From assembly GCF_002850745.1 (NCBI RefSeq), contig NZ_KZ559474.1, positions 176,071-240,070 of the forward strand: a stretch of DNA of 64,000 bases, written 5' to 3'. This DNA is from Nonomuraea indica. GTDB lineage: Bacteria > Actinomycetota > Actinomycetes > Streptosporangiales > Streptosporangiaceae. The translations under genes were made by a program, and so were the position numbers. Of this stretch, positions 16,460 to 24,980 are shown piece after piece; the first letter of the stretch is position 1, and every line of letters starts with the position of its first letter. Under the pieces are notes generated by a model, which saw nothing but the letters and a program-made list of their open reading frames with translations, was not told where the DNA came from and made no database searches.

Positions 16460-17128
16460 CTAGCGTTCGGGTTCCACGGCCACGGCGGCGGGCACCGGCT
16501 GCCGCCCGGCGACCGGCTGCCTGCGGGCCGCGAACACCCCCAGCGCCACCAGGGCCGCCACCTCCGTCACCGCCAGCCCCCGCTCCACCAGCCCGAGCGG
16601 CATGACGCGATACCACGGCAGCCCGCTCTCCGCCCCCACCAGCACCATCGCGCCGATGCCGGCCACCCACAGCACCGAGCACACGCCCAGCCCGAAGGCC
16701 ACCAGCGCGTCCCGGCGCCGCTCCGCGTGCCGCCACGGCCGGGCGATGACCACCGCCGCCAGCGGCAGGCTGAGGAACGCGACGAGGCTGCCCACCCGAT
16801 GGATGTGGCCGTCCACGCTGGGCCCCACCGACCAGTCGTGCTTGGGAAAGTACGCCACCACGAACAGCCCGGCGCTCCACGCCATCAGCGCGACCGTGCC
16901 GAACACCCCGGCCAGCCGGGTGCGCGCCAGCGCGACGCCGATCGCCACCGACCCCGCCGCCAGCAGCGCCACGGCCACGCCGAACACCCACCCCTGCTCG
17001 CCCAGGCCGTGCTCGCTGATGGTCCGGCGCAACGGGTTCATCCGGTCCAGGCTGGCCAGGTCGAGCGCGGCGATCACCGCCGCGCCGGCGCCCACCGCGC
17101 CGAGTCCCCATCGCGCCGCCTGCTGCAC
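16460..17128 (-). CDS. DUF998 membrane protein
   Basis: 222 residues with six or so hydrophobic helices and the DUF998 features: N-terminal NPLRRTISEHGLGEQGW, then VVAYFPKHDW and HIHRVGSLVAFLSLPLAA. Function unknown; integral membrane. GTG start at 17128 behind GGGGAGG. It stands 78 bp upstream of the MFS gene on the same strand, so cotranscription is possible. Confidence 0.8.
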   Translation of the reverse strand: MQQAARWGLGAVGAGAAVIAALDLASLDRMNPLRRTISEHGLGEQGWVFGVAVALLAAGSVAIGVALARTRLAGVFGTVALMAWSAGLFVVAYFPKHDWSVGPSVDGHIHRVGSLVAFLSLPLAAVVIARPWRHAERRRDALVAFGLGVCSVLWVAGIGAMVLVGAESGLPWYRVMPLGLVERGLAVTEVAALVALGVFAARRQPVAGRQPVPAAVAVEPER

Positions 17129-17224
17129 GAGCGCCTCCCCTGATCGACGGTCCTCGGGGGAGGAACGGTCGCGCGACCCCGTGGATTCCGCTGACTGCGG
17201 CGAACGCCGGTTATCGTCGGAGGT

Positions 17225-17869
17225 GTGAACGAGCGCCAGAGTTCTTGGCTCCCCCGCCTGCAGGAGGCCGGTGAGCGGCTAGCCGAGGAGTGGATCAGCG
17301 CGCGCCGCCCGCGGTCCGACGCCCCGGCGCCCCGCGAGCTGCGCGCCTCCGACGACGACCGCGAGCGCATCGCCCAGGTGCTGCAGGCCGCCCACGCCGA
17401 CGGCCGGCTCACCATGGAGGAGTTCGAGGAACGGCTCGGCACCGTCTACGCCGCCCGCACGCTCGGCGAGCTGGCCGAGGTGACGATCGACCTGCTCCCG
17501 GCCGAGCAGCAGCCGCTGAAGCTCGACGGCCGGCCGGTGTCGGCGTTCTTCAGGAAGGAGGAGCGCGACGGCCGCTGGGTGGTGCCGGCCGAGCTGGACG
17601 TCACCGCGATGTTCGGCGTGACCAAGCTCGACCTGCGCGACGCCATCCTGCAGAACCACCGCGTCGTCATCAACGCCACGCTCGTCTTCGGCGGGCTGGA
17701 GATCCACGTGCCCGAGGGCCTGGAGGTGGTGCGCGTCGCCAAGGGCCAGACCGTCCGGCTCACCAAGCAGCCGACGGAGCCGGACGCCCCGGTCGTCGAG
17801 GTGCGCACCACCAACTTCGTGGGCGACATCAAGGTCAAGGAGCCGCCCAGGCGCAGGCGCCGCCGCTGA
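17225..17869 (+). CDS. DUF1707 protein with LiaF-like C-terminal domain
   Basis: 214 residues. A DUF1707 domain (about 38-90: LRASDDDRERIAQVLQAAHADGRLTMEEFEERL) is followed by a beta-rich domain (about 125-205: ELDVTAMFGVTKLDLRDA, ATLVFGGLEIHVPEGLEV) like the cell-envelope stress proteins of the LiaF/DUF2154 group. No membrane helix is seen; the C-terminus is a run of arginines. The GTG is 1 nt from GGAGGT, too close for normal use. TATCGT is 7 nt upstream, suggesting a leaderless mRNA. A short hairpin spans the stop codon (17860-17876). Confidence 0.8.
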   Translation: MNERQSSWLPRLQEAGERLAEEWISARRPRSDAPAPRELRASDDDRERIAQVLQAAHADGRLTMEEFEERLGTVYAARTLGELAEVTIDLLPAEQQPLKLDGRPVSAFFRKEERDGRWVVPAELDVTAMFGVTKLDLRDAILQNHRVVINATLVFGGLEIHVPEGLEVVRVAKGQTVRLTKQPTEPDAPVVEVRTTNFVGDIKVKEPPRRRRRR

Positions 17870-17901
17870 GCGGCGGGCCGGACCCGGCGACGTCGCGGAG
17901 C

Positions 17902-18936
17902 TCAGCCCGCGGTGTCGAAGTTGATCGCGCTGTAGGCGCGCAGCTTCCACAGCTGGTGCTCGCTGTCCACCCGGCGGATCGTGCCCGAACGCCCCCGCAT
18001 GACCAGCGAGCTCGTCATCGCCACGCCGCGGCTGAACCGCACACCCTGCATCAGCTCGCCCTGGGTGATGCCCGTCGCCGCGAAGAACACGTCGTCGGAG
18101 CGGACCAGGTCGTTCGTGGTGAGCACCTGGCTCAGGTCGTGGCCCGCCTCGATCGCCTTGGCGCGCTCGGCCTCGTCGCGCGGCCACAGCTTGCCCTGGA
18201 TCACACCGCCCAGGCACTTGAGCGCGCACGCGGCCACGATGCCCTCGGGCGTGCCGCCGATGCCCAGCATGAGGTCGATGCCGGTGCCCTGCCGGGCCGC
18301 CATGATGGCGCCCGCCACGTCGCCGTCGGTGATGAACTTGATGCGCGCCCCCGTCTCCCGGATCTCCTTGACGAGCTGCTCGTGCCGGGGACGGTCGAGG
18401 ATGACGACGGTGACGTCGGACGCCGAGCAGCCCTTGGCCCGGGCGACCGCGTTGATGTTGACGGCCACGGGCGCCTCGATGTCGACCACGTCGGCCGCCT
18501 CCGGGCCGGTCACCAGCTTCTCCATGTAGAACACCGCGGACGGGTCGTACATCGAGCCGCGCTCGCTCACCGCGATCACCGAGATCGCGTCGGGCATGCC
18601 GAGCGCGGTCAGCCGGGTGCCGTCGATGGGGTCGACCGCCACGTCGCACTCCGCGCCGGTGCCGTCACCGACCCGCTCGCCGTTGAACAGCATCGGCGCG
18701 TGGTCCTTCTCGCCCTCGCCGATGACCACCACGCCGTTCATGGAGACCGTGTTGATGAGCTGGCGCATCGCGTTCACCGCCGCGCCGTCGGCGCCGTTCT
18801 TGTCGCCCCTCCCCACCCAGCGGGCGGCGGACATCGCGGCCGCCTCGGTGACGCGGACGAGCTCGAGCGCGAGGTTGCGGTCGGGCGCGTGCTCGCCGGT
18901 GGCCAGCGCCGCGGGAACGGACGTCTGATCGGACAT
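17902..18936 (-). CDS. glpX: Class II fructose-1,6-bisphosphatase
   Basis: Hydrolyses fructose 1,6-bisphosphate to fructose 6-phosphate, the committed gluconeogenic step. 344 residues, normal for GlpX. Metal and substrate motifs include GEGEKDHAPMLFNGE, the lithium-sensitive-phosphatase motif DPIDGTR, ITDGDVAGAI and GIGGTPEGI. ATG with a GGAGGAGG site 8 nt upstream. TACCAT upstream may serve as -10. In Streptomyces glpX lies near DUF4245, xseB and xseA (from memory); here the AraC/MDR/TetR module separates them. Confidence 0.95.
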   Translation of the reverse strand: MSDQTSVPAALATGEHAPDRNLALELVRVTEAAAMSAARWVGRGDKNGADGAAVNAMRQLINTVSMNGVVVIGEGEKDHAPMLFNGERVGDGTGAECDVAVDPIDGTRLTALGMPDAISVIAVSERGSMYDPSAVFYMEKLVTGPEAADVVDIEAPVAVNINAVARAKGCSASDVTVVILDRPRHEQLVKEIRETGARIKFITDGDVAGAIMAARQGTGIDLMLGIGGTPEGIVAACALKCLGGVIQGKLWPRDEAERAKAIEAGHDLSQVLTTNDLVRSDDVFFAATGITQGELMQGVRFSRGVAMTSSLVMRGRSGTIRRVDSEHQLWKLRAYSAINFDTAG

Positions 18937-19020
18937 GGACAGGCCTCCTCCTGGACAAACTGCTTCGATGGTAGTTGCGTACCCTCGGCCACGGCGGTCA
19001 TGGGTGCCGCGGGGCAGCGG

Positions 19021-19950
19021 CTAGGCGGCCCTGGCCTGCCGGCGGTAGCCGCCGGGGGGGACGCCGTACTCCCGTTTGAACGCCTTGGCGAGCGCGAACT
19101 CCGTGCTGTAGCCCGTCCGGGCTGCGACCGTGGTCAGCGGCACGTCGGAGTCACGCAGCAGCTTGGCCGCCAGCGTCAGGCGCCAGCGGGTCAGGTACGC
19201 CATGGGAGGCTCGCCGACCAGAGCGGTGAACCTCCTGGCGAAGGCGGCGCGCGACAGCCCGGACCGCGCGGCCAGCGCTTCGACCGTCCACGAGGCGGAG
19301 GGCGCCTCGTGGACGGCGGCCAGCGCCGGGGCGACCGCGGAGTCGCGCAGCGCGGCGGACCAGCCCTCGCCGTCGGCGGGCTGCTCGGCCAGCCAGGCGC
19401 GCAGGATGTACAGCAGCAGCGCGTCGATCAGCGCGGGCACGATGCCCTCCGAGCCGATACGCGGATTCTCCAGCTCCGCGCCGAGCAGCTCGACCGTGGC
19501 CCTCAGCTCGGCGTGGCGGCCGTGCCGGGTGGGCAGGTGGATCACCTCGGGGAGCTGCCGCACCAGCGGATGGGGCCTGACCATGTCGAGGTGGTAGTTG
19601 CCGCACAGCAGGCTCGTACGGCTGCCGTCGCCGCCGAGCACGACGGAGCCGATCGGCGGGGTCCTCGTGTAGCACTCCGGGGCCGGCACCTCGCCCGGCG
19701 TGCTGGGGTGGTCGGCCAGGACGAAGTGGGCGCCGCTGCGCAGGAACACCACGTCACCGGCGCCCATCGGGAGCGGCTCCAGGTGCGGGGCGTCCACGGG
19801 GACGAGCCAGCACGAGCCGTACAGCACCACGTGGAAGCCGGCGCCCGCCGCGGGCGGCAGCCGCAACCCCCACGGCGCGCGGCCGTCGGTGCGGACGGAG
19901 GTGGGATGCCTGGTCCGCATCGACGCCAGCGCTTCGGTAAGGAGGTCCAT
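19021..19950 (-). CDS. AraC-family regulator with cupin ligand domain
   Basis: 309 residues. The N-terminal cupin (about 1-190: GFHVVLYGSCWLVP, GDVVFLRSGAHFVLAD) is followed by an AraC double helix-turn-helix (about 205-305: WTVEALAARSGLSRAAFARRF and PLTTVAARTGYSTEFALAKAFKREYG). It starts 8 bp after the stop of the short MDR gene. TATAAA lies 7 nt upstream of the ATG, overlapping that stop, so it may have its own leaderless promoter. A regulator of this type next to an oxidoreductase commonly controls that gene, but this is inference. Confidence 0.88.
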   Translation of the reverse strand: MDLLTEALASMRTRHPTSVRTDGRAPWGLRLPPAAGAGFHVVLYGSCWLVPVDAPHLEPLPMGAGDVVFLRSGAHFVLADHPSTPGEVPAPECYTRTPPIGSVVLGGDGSRTSLLCGNYHLDMVRPHPLVRQLPEVIHLPTRHGRHAELRATVELLGAELENPRIGSEGIVPALIDALLLYILRAWLAEQPADGEGWSAALRDSAVAPALAAVHEAPSASWTVEALAARSGLSRAAFARRFTALVGEPPMAYLTRWRLTLAAKLLRDSDVPLTTVAARTGYSTEFALAKAFKREYGVPPGGYRRQARAA

Positions 19951-19958
19951 GTGCCGCT

Positions 19959-20483
19959 TTATACCGTCAGCACGAGCTTGCCGCGGACCTGGCCCGTCCC
20001 CAGCACCTCGTGCGCCTTCGCGGCCTCCTCCAGCGGGAAGACCTGCTCGACATGCGGGCGGATCGCTCCGGCGTCGACCAGCTCGGCGATGGCCGCCAGC
20101 GCCGCGTGGTCCGGCTCGACCGACACCCCCGCGAAGTCGAGGGAGGCGGGCTTGAGTGCCACCTGGCGGGAGGGCGCGGCCACGTACTCGGCGTACCCCG
20201 TCGCGGCACGGGGGAAGAACGGCATGCCGAACACCTCGTCGCCCACCTTGTACCTGGCGCCGGGGGCCGCCTCCTCCACGACGCCGGAAATGTCCCAGCC
20301 GACCCCGAACGGCGGCTCGCCGAGCAGCGGGTAGGCGCCGGACCGCACGGTGGCGTCCACCGGGTTCAGAGCGCTGGCCCGCACCCGGACCAGGACCTCG
20401 CCGGACAGCGGCGTCGGCCGGTCGGCCTCGACGACCTGCAGGACCTCGGGACCGCCGAAGGACTGCTGGATGACGGCGCGCAT
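19959..20483 (-). CDS. Medium-chain dehydrogenase/reductase-like protein lacking the Rossmann domain
   Basis: 174 residues against about 310 for quinone-oxidoreductase-type MDRs. Residues 1-115 are an intact GroES-like half (FGGPEVLQVVEADRPTP, ASALNPVDATVRSGAYP, FGVGWDISGVVEE, YAEYVAAPSRQVALKPASLDF). The sequence then jumps to the C-terminal end (VEPDHAALAAIAELVDAGAIRPHVEQVFPLEEAAKAHEVL). The whole NAD(P)H-binding segment, including the expected AGGVG motif, is missing. The reading frame is intact, so this looks like one in-frame deletion of roughly 130 codons. Ribosome-binding site GAGGAG is good. Oxidoreductase activity is unlikely. Confidence 0.8.
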   Translation of the reverse strand: MRAVIQQSFGGPEVLQVVEADRPTPLSGEVLVRVRASALNPVDATVRSGAYPLLGEPPFGVGWDISGVVEEAAPGARYKVGDEVFGMPFFPRAATGYAEYVAAPSRQVALKPASLDFAGVSVEPDHAALAAIAELVDAGAIRPHVEQVFPLEEAAKAHEVLGTGQVRGKLVLTV

Positions 20484-20690
20484 GAAAAGCTCCTCAGTGG
20501 TTGCCGGTTTCGCAGCACCCAACCTAGGAACGCCGGCCCACGCGCAGAATGGCCCGCCGTCTCCGCCGCATGTCCGTGCGTCTCGCCGCGCGGCATTCCC
20601 GGAACACGGCCAGGCACACCGTGAACGCCGTCGCGGCCGGGCCGCCCCGGATGGCGGTTGCCCATGTATCCCCGGACAGCGGAGGATAAT

Positions 20691-21308
20691 GTGCCTGCCA
20701 TGAGCAGCGATGTCGAACGGCCGGTCACCGCCCGCACCTCCGAGCGCGGCGCGGCGACCCGCGCCGCGCTACTCCAGGCGGCCCGGGAGGTCTTCGTCTC
20801 CAAGGGCTTCGCCGAGGCGGGCGTCACCGACGTGGTGAGCCGGGCCGACGCCAGCGTCGGCAGCCTCTACCACCACTTCTCCGGCAAGGCCGACCTCTAC
20901 CTCACGCTGTTCGAGGAGTTCCAGGCCAAGCAGAGCCGGCGCACCAAGCAGGCCGTCCGCGAGGCTCGGGCCGAGGGCGAGAACGATCCGATGCGGGTCT
21001 TCCTCCGGGCCGCCCGCGCCTACCTCGACGGCTGCCTGGAGGACCGCGAGCTGGCCGCGCTGTTCCTGCGCGGCGACGGGCCGCCCGGCTTCGAGGTGGT
21101 CATGCGCGACCGGCTGCGCAAGTGGGCCGAGCTCAACGCCACCCTCTTCGAGAACGAGGACGCGCTCGTGGTCGTCGTCACCGGCGCGCTCGCGGCGGCG
21201 GTCAACGAGGTGGTCCGCACCGGCGACCGCAGGCTGGCCGACGACGTGCTCGCCATCATGGGCCGGATCCGTCCGGCCGCCTCGGCGACCGGTCCCGTCA
21301 GCGGGTAA
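20691..21308 (+). CDS. TetR-family regulator
   Basis: 205 residues. N-terminal helix-turn-helix (about 15-60: TRAALLQAAREVFVSKGFAEAGVTDVVSRADASVGSLYHHF) is followed by an all-helical ligand domain. GTG 20691 has GGAGG 5 nt upstream. The ATG three codons later (20700) has TAATGT 7 nt upstream, so a leaderless start there is an alternative. It is divergent from the short MDR gene across about 200 bp and may regulate it. No clear palindrome was found in that gap. Confidence 0.88.
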   Translation: MPAMSSDVERPVTARTSERGAATRAALLQAAREVFVSKGFAEAGVTDVVSRADASVGSLYHHFSGKADLYLTLFEEFQAKQSRRTKQAVREARAEGENDPMRVFLRAARAYLDGCLEDRELAALFLRGDGPPGFEVVMRDRLRKWAELNATLFENEDALVVVVTGALAAAVNEVVRTGDRRLADDVLAIMGRIRPAASATGPVSG

Positions 21309-21319
21309 CCTCGCGAAGT

Positions 21320-21847
21320 GTGCGACGGTTCACCGATGGGTTCTACGGCTACGCGGTAGCCCTGTTCGTCTGTCTGGCGGCGGGGGGCTGCTTCCTGCTC
21401 GTCAACCAGGGCGGCGAGGAGCACATCCCCAGGCGCGACTACTCGATCACCGTCGCCAACTTCGGCCACACCGTGCCCTACCAGGTGTGGGCCCCCGCGA
21501 AGGACCCGGCCGGCTGGATCCCCAACAGCAACCGGATCGCCAAGGGCGACAACGGCGCGCAGGTGCTCTACCTGGGCTACGCCACGGCCGAGCGCGAGCA
21601 CGTGATGTTCGTGCAGAGCGACGAGAAGCCCGCCGCCGAGTTCGCCAACCGCATGGCCAACTCCAACCAGGCCGTCGGCACCCAGCAGGTCGGCGGCCAG
21701 ACGTGGGAGCGGCGCTTCCGCGAGGACAAGAAGCAGCGCTCGCTGGTGCGCGTGCTCCCCGACGTCACCCTGGTGATCACCGGCACGGCCGACTGGCCGG
21801 AGCTGGGCCAGTTCGCCGCGGTCCTGCAGCAGCGGCCCAAGGGCTGA
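21320..21847 (+). CDS. DUF4245 membrane-anchored protein
   Basis: 175 residues. One N-terminal transmembrane helix (about 10-28, YAVALFVCLAAGGCFLLV) is followed by an extracytoplasmic domain with YSITVANFGHTVPYQVWAP, AKGDNGAQVLYLGYATA and VGGQTWERRF, typical of DUF4245. Function unknown. I chose GTG 21320; TAACCT 8 nt upstream supports a leaderless transcript. Gene order DUF4245 then xseB is conserved in actinomycetes as I recall. Confidence 0.82.
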   Translation: MRRFTDGFYGYAVALFVCLAAGGCFLLVNQGGEEHIPRRDYSITVANFGHTVPYQVWAPAKDPAGWIPNSNRIAKGDNGAQVLYLGYATAEREHVMFVQSDEKPAAEFANRMANSNQAVGTQQVGGQTWERRFREDKKQRSLVRVLPDVTLVITGTADWPELGQFAAVLQQRPKG

Positions 21848-21909
21848 CCGCGCCCCCGCCCGGCGGGCCACGGCGACGCCCGCCGGCATCTGACCCTAGG
21901 CTGGGTGCC

Positions 21910-22155
21910 GTGGCAGACGACACCTCAGACAAGGCACCCTCGTACGAGCAGGCCCGGGAGGAGCTGACCGAGGTGGTGCGCCGCCTGGAGACGGGCGGGC
22001 TCACCCTGGAGCAGTCGATCGAGCTGTGGGAGCGCGGCGAGAAGCTGGCCGCCATCTGCGAGGAGTGGCTGCAGGGCGCCCGGGTCAAACTCGCCGCCGC
22101 GATGGCCCGGCGGGCCGACGCGGGCGCCGTACGCGACGACGACGCCCCCTTCTGA
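21910..22155 (+). CDS. xseB: Exodeoxyribonuclease VII small subunit
   Basis: Small subunit of exonuclease VII, which degrades single-stranded DNA in both directions. 81 residues with the helical pair SYEQAREELTEVVRRLETGGLTLEQSIELWERGEKLA. GTG start; TAGGCT is 7 nt upstream and no Shine-Dalgarno is visible. The large subunit is encoded 0.5 kb downstream on the opposite strand, so the two are not in one operon here. The DUF385 gene sits between them. Confidence 0.93.
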   Translation: MADDTSDKAPSYEQAREELTEVVRRLETGGLTLEQSIELWERGEKLAAICEEWLQGARVKLAAAMARRADAGAVRDDDAPF

Positions 22156-22166
22156 GCCGCCTGTCC

Positions 22167-22580
22167 TCAGGCGGGCAGCCGCTCCAGGACGACCACCGGG
22201 ATGCGGCGGCTGGTCTTCGCCTCGTACTCGGCGAAGCCGGCGGCCTGTTCGACCATCCGGGCGTAGAGCCGGTCGCGCTCCTCGTCGTCGGCGAACGCCG
22301 CCTTCACCACGAACGTCTCCGTGCCGACCTCGGCCGTCGCCTCCGGGTTGGCACGCAGGTTGTGATACCAGGCCGGGTGGCGGTCGGAGCCCGCGTTCGA
22401 GGCGATGACGACGTACCGGTCGCCGTCCTTCAGGTACATCACGGGGGTGGTGGTGAGCTTGCCGCTCCGGGCGCCCGTGGTCGTGAGCAGCAGCAGCTGC
22501 GAGCCCTCGAACATCCCTCCGACCCGGCCGCCGTTGGCGCGGAACTCCTCGATGATCTGCTTGTTGAAGTCACTGGACAT
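22167..22580 (-). CDS. DUF385 deazaflavin (F420)-dependent nitroreductase family protein
   Basis: 137 residues. Split-barrel fold of the Ddn/F420H2-dependent quinone reductase family: LLLTTTGARSGKLTTTPVMYLKDGDRYVVIASNAGSD is the diagnostic core, followed by HPAWYHNLRANPEA and a C-terminal FAEYEAKTSRRIPVVVLER. Likely reduces quinones or xenobiotics with F420H2. The true substrate is unknown. ATG with AAGGAG 6 nt upstream. Inserted between xseB and xseA. Confidence 0.9.
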   Translation of the reverse strand: MSSDFNKQIIEEFRANGGRVGGMFEGSQLLLLTTTGARSGKLTTTPVMYLKDGDRYVVIASNAGSDRHPAWYHNLRANPEATAEVGTETFVVKAAFADDEERDRLYARMVEQAAGFAEYEAKTSRRIPVVVLERLPA

Positions 22581-22678
22581 GCCGGGCTCCTTGTGCGCGG
22601 AAGTCTCCACCCGTCGGCCGGGTGGAGCCGTTTCCCCGCTACAACCGGGTCAGGAGGCGCGGGTGTTCCCGGAAGGGA

Positions 22679-23914
22679 TCAGAGGTTCTCGGGAGGCCCG
22701 GCGTCCGGGTCGCGTGGCTCGGCGCGGACCGTGAGACGGTCGTCGGTCAGGCGGATCGTCAGCAGCGCTCCCGGCGGCACGTCCTTGGCGAGCCGCACCA
22801 CCTCGCCCGAGAGGTCCTGCACGATGGCGTAGCCACGTTCGAGCGTCGCCGCCGGTGACAGCGACACGAGCCGGGCGCGCAGGTGCGTCAGAGAATCCTC
22901 GGCCCGGTCGAGGGAGCCCGTCAGCGAGCGCCGGGCCCGCTCGCGCAGCGCGTCGACCTGCTCGGCGCGGCGTTCGAGCTCGCGTACGGGGTCGGCGAGC
23001 GACGGCCGGGACCGGACGGACGTCAGCCACGACATCTCACGGTCGAGCCAGCCGCCCAGCACCCGCCGCCCCCGGTCGCGGAGCTGGCGCACCAGCGTGA
23101 GCTGCTCGCCCACGTCGGGGACGACCTTCTTGGCGGCGTCGGTCGGCGTGGAGGCGCGCACGTCGGCCACCAGGTCGAGCAGCGGGCTGTCCTGTTCGTG
23201 GCCGATCGCGCTCACCACCGGCGTGCGGCACCCGGCCACCGCGCGCACCAGCGTCTCGTCGGAGAACGGCAGCAGGTCCTCCAGGGAGCCGCCGCCGCGG
23301 GCGATGACGATCACGTCGACCGACGCGTCGGCGTCGAGCTTGCGCAACGCCTCGGTGACCTCGCCGACCGCGTACGGGCCCTGGACGGCGACCTCCTCCA
23401 CCTTGAACCGCACGGCGGGCCAGCGGCGGCGGGAGTTCTCCAGGACGTCGCGCTCGGCAGCGGAGTCACGCCCGCAGATCAGCCCGACCGTCCCGGGCAG
23501 GAACGGCAGCCGCCGCTTGCGGTCGGTGTTGAACAGCCCCTCGGCGGCCAGCAACTGCCGCAGGCGCTCCAGCCGCGCCAGCAGCTCGCCGACGCCGACC
23601 GGGCGGATCTCCAGCGCGGTGAAGGCGAACGAGCCCCTGTTGACCCAGAAGTCCGGCTTGACGTGCACCACGACCCGCGCCCCGTCGGCGGGGCGCGGCA
23701 CGGCGGCCTCGTAGACGCCGCGCGGAGCGGTGACCCGGGCCGAGACGTTGGCCACCGGGTCGCGCAGCGTGAGGAACACCGTGCCGCCGCGCGCGCTCAG
23801 GTCGGTGATCTGGCCCTCGACCCAGACCGTGCCCAGCTTGCCGATCCAGCCGCCCACCATCTGCAGGACCGTGCGGATCGGCAACGGGGACTCGGGTGTG
23901 GTCTTCGTGGTCAT
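22679..23914 (-). CDS. xseA: Exodeoxyribonuclease VII large subunit
   Basis: 411 residues. N-terminal OB-fold (about 20-105: VWVEGQITDLSARGGTVFLTLRDP), then the catalytic region (about 130-330) with GLICGRDSAAERDVLENSRRRWP, VIVIARGGGSLEDLLPFSDE and AIGHEQDSPLLDLVADVRASTPTDAAK. A coiled-coil-like region and the C-terminal GYAIVQ segment follow. The catalytic region is as in other XseA proteins, so the enzyme is probably active with XseB. The lipid-droplet gene ends 27 bp upstream on the same strand. Confidence 0.94.
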   Translation of the reverse strand: MTTKTTPESPLPIRTVLQMVGGWIGKLGTVWVEGQITDLSARGGTVFLTLRDPVANVSARVTAPRGVYEAAVPRPADGARVVVHVKPDFWVNRGSFAFTALEIRPVGVGELLARLERLRQLLAAEGLFNTDRKRRLPFLPGTVGLICGRDSAAERDVLENSRRRWPAVRFKVEEVAVQGPYAVGEVTEALRKLDADASVDVIVIARGGGSLEDLLPFSDETLVRAVAGCRTPVVSAIGHEQDSPLLDLVADVRASTPTDAAKKVVPDVGEQLTLVRQLRDRGRRVLGGWLDREMSWLTSVRSRPSLADPVRELERRAEQVDALRERARRSLTGSLDRAEDSLTHLRARLVSLSPAATLERGYAIVQDLSGEVVRLAKDVPPGALLTIRLTDDRLTVRAEPRDPDAGPPENL

Positions 23915-23941
23915 GCCCGAAGACTACGGTGCCCCGGGCGA

Positions 23942-24880
23942 CTATTCCCCTGCCTGCAGCTTGGCGAGGCGGTTCTCGAACATCCGGACCACCTCGGGGC
24001 GCTTGGCCGTGGCCTGCTCGTAGGCGAGGAGGTCGGAGATCTGCTCGGCGGACTTGCCGCGCATGCGGGCGCGCAGGGAGGCCACGGTCAGGTCGCCGTA
24101 CCCGGGCAGCGGCTCCACCAGACCGATCACCTCCGGCTTGGCCGCCGCCGGTGCGGTCTCCGCCTTCGGCTCGGGGGTCTCGGTCTCGGCGGTCGCCTTG
24201 GGCTTGGTCCCGGCCTTCGGCTTGGCGGCCGAGGTCCTGGCCCTGGCGGGCGTCCTCGGCTTCGCGGCCGCCTTCGCCGGGGTGACGGGCTGCTCGGCGA
24301 GCTCCTGGGCGGGCTCCTGCCCGGCCGTCTCCGTGACCGCCTTGGTGGTCGCCTTGGCGGCGGCCTCGAGGGGCGTATCGGGCGCCTTCGTCCCGGCGCC
24401 CTCGTCCGCGCCGACGACGGCCGCGGGCTCGGTGACGACGGGCTCGGCCTTCTTGGGCTCGGGCTCGACAGCGGGCTCGACAGCGGTGGGCTCGGCGGAG
24501 GTGGGCTCGGCGGAGGTGGGCTCGGTCGCGGCGGGCTTCGCGGCGGGGGAGAAGATGACCGGTTCCGGCTTGTCCTTCTCCGTGCCGTTCGGCTCGGACT
24601 TGCTCGACGGGCGCGGCGCGAAGATGACCGGCTCCCTGCGTGCGGGCCTGTCCTCGGCGGCCGTGACGGCGGCCTGGTCGTCGGCGGGACGGGAGTCGGC
24701 GTCATCGGCCTTGTCCTTGCCGCCCAGACCCTTGATGGAGTTCTTCATCCGGTCCACCAGCAGCATCGCCTGCCCGGCTGCGCTCAGTGTGCCCTGGACG
24801 ACCATGAGGGGGAGTTCTTTGGCCTTCTCCTTGTCGGTGACGGTCTTGGCGATGTTGCGTATCACGTCGCTGAGGGACAT
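23942..24880 (-). CDS. Lipid droplet-associated protein
   Basis: 312 residues in three parts. A conserved helical N-terminus (1-55: NIAKTVTDKEKAKELPLMVVQGTLSAAGQAMLL) is followed by a long Ala/Pro/Glu/Thr low-complexity middle (about 60-250). A conserved C-terminus (about 255-312: PLPGYGDLTVASLRARMRG, LLAYEQATAKRPEVVRMFENRLAKL) ends the protein. The two ends match the actinobacterial lipid-droplet-associated family next to ispH, as I remember it. A structural role on triacylglycerol inclusions is inference from that family. ATG with GGGAG upstream. Divergent from ispH. Confidence 0.75.
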   Translation of the reverse strand: MSLSDVIRNIAKTVTDKEKAKELPLMVVQGTLSAAGQAMLLVDRMKNSIKGLGGKDKADDADSRPADDQAAVTAAEDRPARREPVIFAPRPSSKSEPNGTEKDKPEPVIFSPAAKPAATEPTSAEPTSAEPTAVEPAVEPEPKKAEPVVTEPAAVVGADEGAGTKAPDTPLEAAAKATTKAVTETAGQEPAQELAEQPVTPAKAAAKPRTPARARTSAAKPKAGTKPKATAETETPEPKAETAPAAAKPEVIGLVEPLPGYGDLTVASLRARMRGKSAEQISDLLAYEQATAKRPEVVRMFENRLAKLQAGE

Positions 24881-24980
24881 GACGTCTCCCTGGGAGGTCA
24901 GTAGTGGACGGCCAGTGTGGCAAACGGCGGGCTCGGCCGCACGCACGGGCCTCGTGGCCGCTCCACGTAGCATAAGAACT

